Below, piece after piece: positions 60,101 to 64,000 of a stretch of DNA of 64,000 nt; position 1 is the stretch's first letter, and each line of letters opens with the position of its first letter. A model generated the notes under the pieces. The model searched no databases and was not told the origin of the DNA. It worked only from the letters and a program-made list of their open reading frames with translations. Source of the DNA: Sphagnum magellanicum (taxonomy: Eukaryota > Streptophyta > Sphagnopsida > Sphagnales > Sphagnaceae); contig CM038918.1 of assembly GCA_021904315.1 (NCBI GenBank), positions 20,769,303 to 20,833,302 of the forward strand, read 5' to 3'. Made by a program: the position numbers and the translations under genes.

Positions 60101-60667
60101 TGGCTCTGGGTCGGCAAGAGCCAGAAATCGCTCGCTGTACTTGGTGATGGCGGCTCTGAGGGTGACCAAAAGGGAATGGAATTGCTCATTTGCAGCTTCC
60201 TTCTCGCTCGGAATGAGACGAATCAATTTGGAGGCGAAGGTGTTGATAGCCGCCTCTTGCTCTACAAGAGCCAGCCTGATACGCTCGAAGAAAGGTCTCA
60301 AGCTCCGCAGCCCGTGCTTGCGAATAACTTCTTGCAGCAATTCCTCCTGGACCTTCACGAACTTGGTGAGGGCTTCTACAATCAACTTTGCATCGTGCTT
60401 AGGAAGTGGTGGTGAGTCCAACTTGGTGGTGAGTTTAACAATCTTCGCCGTGATGGAGTTGAGTCCTTCGATGATAATGACTCCGTCTTTGCCAGCGTTG
60501 TTTTCGTTGATTTTTTCGACTTCAATTCGGACGTTCTTAGACTGCGTGGTGACGTCCTTCAATCCCTCCAGAATCTTTACCGTAACGGGGTCTGGGTCTG
60601 AGGAAGCCTGGCACAATGCTAGAGCCGAGACGAGGAGCACGAATACGGCGTTGAAAGTGAGCGCCAT
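57146..60667 (-). CDS. Secreted protein of seven tandem HsbA-like domains
   Basis: An intact 1173-residue ORF without introns. ATG at 60667 is the first in-frame Met, with an in-frame TGA seven codons upstream. It is followed by a signal peptide (FNAVFVLLVSALALC, residues 6-19, cleavage near 21-23). Residues 29-1173 are seven repeats of 164 residues (the last is 161), joined by an acidic, Pro-rich linker (LADPEPEPL). Each repeat is all-helical in pattern, lacks Cys and Trp, and runs TVKILEGLKDLTTQ, VKLTTKLDSPPLPKHDAKLI, FFERIRLALVEQEA, FASKLIRLIPSE, LRAAITKYS. That order and the closing A-I-x-x-YS resemble fungal hydrophobic surface binding protein A (HsbA, Pfam PF12296), which is usually a single domain. 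Repeats 2-6 are nearly identical and each carries a possible N-glycosylation site (NES); 1 and 7 are diverged. The likely location is outside the cell or in the wall. The role in a plant is unknown. The ORF is certain; the family is inference. Confidence 0.75.
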   Translation of the reverse strand: MALTFNAVFVLLVSALALCQASSDPDPVTVKILEGLKDVTTQSKNVRIEVEKINENNAGKDGVIIIEGLNSITAKIVKLTTKLDSPPLPKHDAKLIVEALTKFVKVQEELLQEVIRKHGLRSLRPFFERIRLALVEQEAAINTFASKLIRLIPSEKEAANEQFHSLLVTLRAAITKYSERFLALADPEPEPLTVKILEGLKDLTTQSKNVRSEVEKINESNAGKNGVIIVEGLNSITAKIVKLTTKLDSPPLPKHDAKLIVEALTKFVKVQEELLQEVIRKHGLRSLRPFFERIRLALVEQEAAINTFASKLIRLIPSEKEAANEQFHSLLVTLRAAITKYSERFLALADPEPEPLTVKILEGLKDLTTQSKNVRSEVEKINESNAGKNGVIIIEGLNSITAKIVKLTTKLDSPPLPKHDAKLIVEALTKFVKVQEELLQEVIRKHGLRSLRPFFERIRLALVEQEAATNTFASKLIRLIPSEKGPANEQFHSLLVTLRAAITKYSERFLALADPEPEPLTVKILEGLKDLTTQSKNVRSEVEKINESNAGKNGVIIVEGLNSITAKIVKLTTKLDSPPLPKHDAKLIVEALTKFVKVQEELLQEVIRKHGLRSLRPFFERIRLALVEQEAATNTFASKLIRLIPSEKGPANEQFHSLLVTLRAAITKYSERFLALADPEPEPLTVKILEGLKDLTTQSKNVRSEVEKINESNAGKNGVIIVEGLNSITAKIVKLTTKLDSPPLPKHDAKLIVEALTKFVKVQEELLQEVIRKHGLRSLRPFFERIRLALVEQEAATNTFASKLIRLIPSEKGPANEQFHSLLVTLRAAITKYSERFLALADPEPEPLTVKILEGLKDLTTQSKNVRSEVEKINESNAGKNGVIIVEGLNSITAKIVKLTTKLDSPPLPKHDAKLIVEALTKFVKVQEELLQEVIRKHGLRSLRPFFERIRLALVEQEAATNTFASKLIRLIPSEKGPANEQFHSLLVTLRSAITTYSQRFLALADPEPEPLTVKILKGLKNVTTQSKNLRIEVENINEPNAGKNGVIIVDGLDNITAKIVKLTTKLDSSPLPEHDAKLIVEALTKFVKVQEELLQEVIHKHGLRSLRPFFERIRRALVEQEVAINTFALKLIRLIPSEKGPADEQFASLLVTLRAAITTYSPIPQASQVAQY

Positions 60668-61100
60668 CTCGAGAAATGTACCTGCATGTCAGGGTCAGAG
60701 TCGCCAAAAAGCATGCGTTAGAATGGTAGTAGGCAGGCAGCAAATTCAGCAATGCAGGAAAACAGCGAAGAGATCGGAGATGAATATTGTATGAGACAAA
60801 TGAGCAACTACTCAGACAAATGACGTAGTCCACTGATCAGACAAATTATTCCACAATTCCTGATCTGAGAAAATCTCAACTTTTAACTACAATGTTATCA
60901 TCTCCGATCTCTGGACGGTTTGATGCCTCTCATTCTCGTTCTACCATTCAGAGTGAATTGTGAGAGAAATTTGCTAGAAACTTGTCGCGAATGCCTTACC
61001 AGCTGCAGAGGTGGGAACAAAGAACAGATGATGAGAGAAAGTTGCCCTCGATTGAACCGAATGGTCACATGAAGCGCTATTTATCTGGAATTCGGACACA
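60668..61100 (-). promoter_or_regulatory. Putative 5' leader and promoter of the HsbA-like gene
   Basis: On minus, ATAAATA (61084-61078) is a TATA-like element about 410 bp before the ATG. CTGACATGCAG followed by GTACATTTC just upstream of the start could be a splice acceptor, so a leader intron is possible. A plus frame at 60982-61236 overlaps and is not recognised. No transcript evidence is available from sequence alone. Confidence 0.3.
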
Positions 61101-62254
61101 AAGGAATCTGATACAAGTACATGCATCAGAAGTCTGTGGGTGGCTAGTTGTAGATACCTACTGCCCCTACAATGTGCTCAAAATGAACTCAACAAATAAA
61201 AGACGCAGCCCATGTGAGAAATGGTCCGGACAATGACAGCGAGCAGCTTTTCCGATAGTCCTCGGGATGCTTTTCCTGTAGGCCAAGAAAGAGACAGTCG
61301 CTACAGTCTAGGACACTGTAGCTCCCTGCCCATTTCTTCAGATGAACTGCCATTCTAGCCTTATCGCTACGTCTCATGAGCTGTTTTTTTAATATTAAGA
61401 GAATATAGTGTTTCCCGTGAGGTCATTATTTGAAGCAGTTTATTGTTTTAACCTTTGTTATTTCCACCTGAGAAACTCTTATTTTAAACTCTCATTTTTC
61501 TATTTTTGTAACTCTTTTCTCAAGCTATCCTTTTACACCCTTTCTTTTAAATTCCCGGCCCTTTCAAGACCTTCAATTTTGCTAGTACCTACCTCATGCA
61601 AGACTACACATTCTTAACCCCAAACCTTAATCACTTTGGAAAAGAAGATAACCAAGCAGTGCCATAGAGAATTTAGATATCACCGAAAGAAACCGACCCA
61701 ATGCTCAAAGTTTCAACATCAGAAGTAATTTCCTTAAATCGACATTGCCAAATTCAAACACGTAATTTCTACAAAAATTGACCTTTACAAAAATATTCAC
61801 AATGCCGACCCTGAATACGTACTGAAGTGGCTCACATGCTGACACTACCGAAGAGTGAGAAGTGAGTACACTGTTTGTCGGGATGGCGGCTCGGGATCTG
61901 CATGAGTCATGATCACCACAGAAGTGGGACTCGTTATCCTCAGCATATACGAGCAGGAAAGAAATTGATCCAGGTGCATGCATGAGAAGTCCGTTGTTCG
62001 AGGTGCATGCATGAGAAGTCTGTGGGTGTCCAGTTGTTGATAAATTTAAAGTTCAATATCCGTGCTACGAACGCATGGGTACTAGGTAGTTGACAAAGGT
62101 CGTACCCCTCGTGGCAAATACCTGACCCATGCAACTAGGCTATTGCAGGAACCAAAGTAGTTCAAAAGCATATGACATTTTCTCGCGCGGCATCCAAATG
62201 ACGTTGGCTGGCGTGATGTTGAAACTTGAAACAGTCTGCCTCTGAATATTCGAA
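61101..62254. promoter_or_regulatory. Upstream region with RY-type (CATGCATG) motifs
   Basis: GTGCATGCATGAGAAGTC occurs twice about 28 bp apart (61975 and 62003). A related GTACATGCATCAGAAGTCTG lies at 61118, and GAAGTCTGTGGGTG is shared by 61130 and 62016. CATGCATG is the plant RY element bound by B3 factors of the ABI3/FUS3/LEC2 group. These may be distal promoter elements of the minus-strand gene 0.5-1.4 kb away. No gene is seen here. Confidence 0.3.
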
Positions 62255-62810
62255 GATCTTTTTGGCACGAGAAATAATTTTTGGACTGATGTTAAAACAG
62301 TCTGACTGTGTACACGTGAGGGGGGCCACAGTGAACAAGCACCCACCAGCGCACCATCCACTGGATGTTCGTTATTACTCAGTTGTGGATGAAGCTCAAC
62401 TGAGTTAATATTTGGTTTCATCTTGGTAACCAATTCTGTAGGAAATAGGTCTCATATAGGCAGATAGGTAGGAAAATAGGCAACTTCTAGGTAAGTAGAT
62501 GGTCTATACACAGCTAAGGGCTGTTTTCACTCCCTACCTTCTAACAACCTGCTTGTGGGTTGTTAGTAGGTAGGTAGGCAAAAAAAAGCAACTCAGCTAA
62601 CCACCATGGTTAGCGAGGGAACTGGAACCTGACAGAAAACTGTTTCCTGACCACTTACCATTCATCCTTCATTGTGCACTCAGGGGTGCTGGTTCACTGT
62701 GGCCCATTTGAGGGTCTTTTGGACAGGAGAAATAACTTTTTGACTGATGTTAAAACAGTCTGACTCTGCAAATTTGAGGATCTTTTTGAGAGGAGAAATA
62801 ATTTTTTGAC
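62255..62810 (+). repeat. Direct repeats flanking MITE copy B
   Basis: GATCTTTTTGG-x-ACGAGAAATAATTTTTGGACTGATG continuing to AACAGTCTGACT lies at 62260-62310. It recurs right after the MITE at 62711-62768, and its first half occurs a third time at 62777-62810. The MITE thus sits within a tandem array of a unit of about 65 bp. Confidence 0.7.
62324..62704 (-). mobile_element. MITE copy B, inverted relative to copy A
   Basis: Read on minus, it aligns along its length with 55236-55601: the same termini (GGCCACAGTGAACCAGCACC), the same GCTAACCATGGTGGTTAGC palindrome and the same AACCAAATATTAANTCAGTT segment. It differs by small indels and a (CCTA)n-like expansion. The two copies form a 7.5-kb inverted arrangement around the HsbA-like gene. 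Confidence 0.75.
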
Positions 62811-64000
62811 TTTCCTCTCACTGCTGGGTCACTTGGAAATGATGTTAACCTGCCCAACTGTACTGCAAGAAGACAAGAAGAAGAAAAACCCTGTATATAA
62901 AAATCAAGGACAGGAACCCATCCATCCAAGTACAAGGCAAATTAATGAGAGCACAAGGAGACAAATAAAAAAAACAAATCAAGAGAGTCTTTACTAATCC
63001 CATCACTATAAAGTGGATCATAGTACTGGATGTTGGAAACATATTACTGCCAGTGTTATCCTTGGTCAATTTTGTAATATAGCCAAAGTGGTGATTATCC
63101 AAAGGGAGATTTTGCCAATTTATGTATCCTTCTATATGTTTGGCTACCTACGTGAATATTACTTCAATTTTGGTCAAATTGTGGCAATCAGAAAACTAAA
63201 AAACCACTTGACTTTAGGACTTTCATTTCTTAATATAGCTTTTTGGATACATATAGCCAGCAAATAAAAGGCTGATTGGTGGGTGCAAACCAGGGAAGGG
63301 TAGGAAAATATTTTACCCTGATATAATAGGTATAATAGGGAAAATACATTACATACCTGATCCCTAAAAATATTTAGTTATCTTTTTAATTTCCTGACCC
63401 TTTCTCATAAATAGTTCAGACTTGCCCTGACTTCATTTTACCTGGTTTATTATATATATGCATTTTTTGTCATGCGTGTTGTCATGATGGATTTGTTTGA
63501 ATTATAGTGACTAACTATTGAACTCATTTGCTTAAATTTGGTATTTTATTTGTACTTATTACATGATTACCTTGAACAAAATTCTTGCCATATGTTCTTG
63601 AAACCCTTTAGATTGTACTAATACTTGCCACTACAAAAATGCTTTAGTTGCATTTTTAACATTATTGAATGATTTTAATTCTATGTTTATGAGATTTTTT
63701 ATAGGACAATTGAAATTTCACGCATTTATGTTTGCAATGCCAATTGCACAATCAAATTGACTTCTTCATTAGAATGTGTTAATATTTTTTATCCTGTGTT
63801 ACCCATTTATAGCACTGTGGTATGTGTAGGGTAAATATTCATAATTTATTTTTATCCTTGGACTGATACTTTTGCAAAGCCCTTACTCAATTTGGAAATG
63901 TTGTTGAAACCTTTATCTTGCTAATACATCTTTTGAGATTTTACAAAAAGAAGAGGATTCAAGGTGAAGGGTAGCAGATTAAGGGGATGAGCTGAAACTG
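62811..64000. other. AT-rich non-coding DNA with a CACTA-like start
   Basis: Short frames at 62806-63267 are not recognised. CACTACAAAAATGC at 63629 resembles a CACTA terminal repeat whose partner would be outside the window. Nothing else is seen. Confidence 0.4.

Noticed and set aside
57716-60415. Six identical 79-codon plus-strand ORFs
   Set aside because: They are one shadow frame repeated at 492-bp spacing inside the tandem gene.
57411-60794. 1127-codon plus-strand ORF as a gene
   Set aside because: It lies antisense to the better ORF. It lacks a plausible start context or domain and is Ser/Arg/Leu-rich low-complexity. It exists because a stop-free frame is copied by the 492-bp repeat.

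Overview
The window looks like nuclear DNA of a land plant with a large, repeat-rich genome. It is AT-rich and almost gene-free, full of decayed transposable elements, and holds two broken pentatricopeptide-repeat (PPR) genes of the plant E/DYW type. Large families of near-identical PPR-DYW genes are typical of lycophytes, ferns and some gymnosperms. I therefore infer a non-flowering vascular plant, most likely a clubmoss or fern, but the sequence does not settle this. No bacterial, organellar or rRNA content is seen, and no intact canonical tRNA.

Layout. 1-7.4 kb: AT-rich non-coding DNA with one MITE. 7.5-8.0 kb (minus): a PPR pseudogene that lost its whole repeat array. 8.4-17.7 kb: minisatellites, microsatellites, a cluster of ACCGG-type motifs and a C-rich dispersed repeat. 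17.7-27.3 kb: a degenerate Ty3/Gypsy-type LTR retrotransposon in plus orientation (LTR, leader, gag, protease, a C5 cytosine-methyltransferase-like region, reverse transcriptase/RNase H, integrase, PHD finger, 3' LTR). 27-37.5 kb: AT-rich DNA with several tandem repeats, including a degenerate satellite of about 0.87 kb. 37.8-39.6 kb (plus): a decayed PPR-DYW gene. 39.6-55 kb: AT-rich DNA with a CACTA-like element, MITEs and tRNA-like remnants. 55.2-62.8 kb: an island with higher G+C built around the only long intact ORF, on the minus strand at 57146-60667. It lies between two oppositely oriented copies of one MITE family.

Two items stand out. First, the Gypsy element carries a DNMT3/DRM-like methyltransferase domain between protease and reverse transcriptase, and a PHD zinc finger after integrase. 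That is a chromatin 'writer' and a 'reader' in one polyprotein. All its ORFs are broken by stops and frameshifts, so this copy is dead, but the architecture is readable. Second, the 1173-residue ORF encodes a predicted secreted protein of seven tandem 164-residue domains. Their pattern resembles the fungal hydrophobic-surface-binding HsbA family. The five central copies are nearly identical at DNA level, which points to recent expansion or gene conversion, and a fungal origin by transfer is possible.

These calls come from reading the sequence only; no homology search was run.
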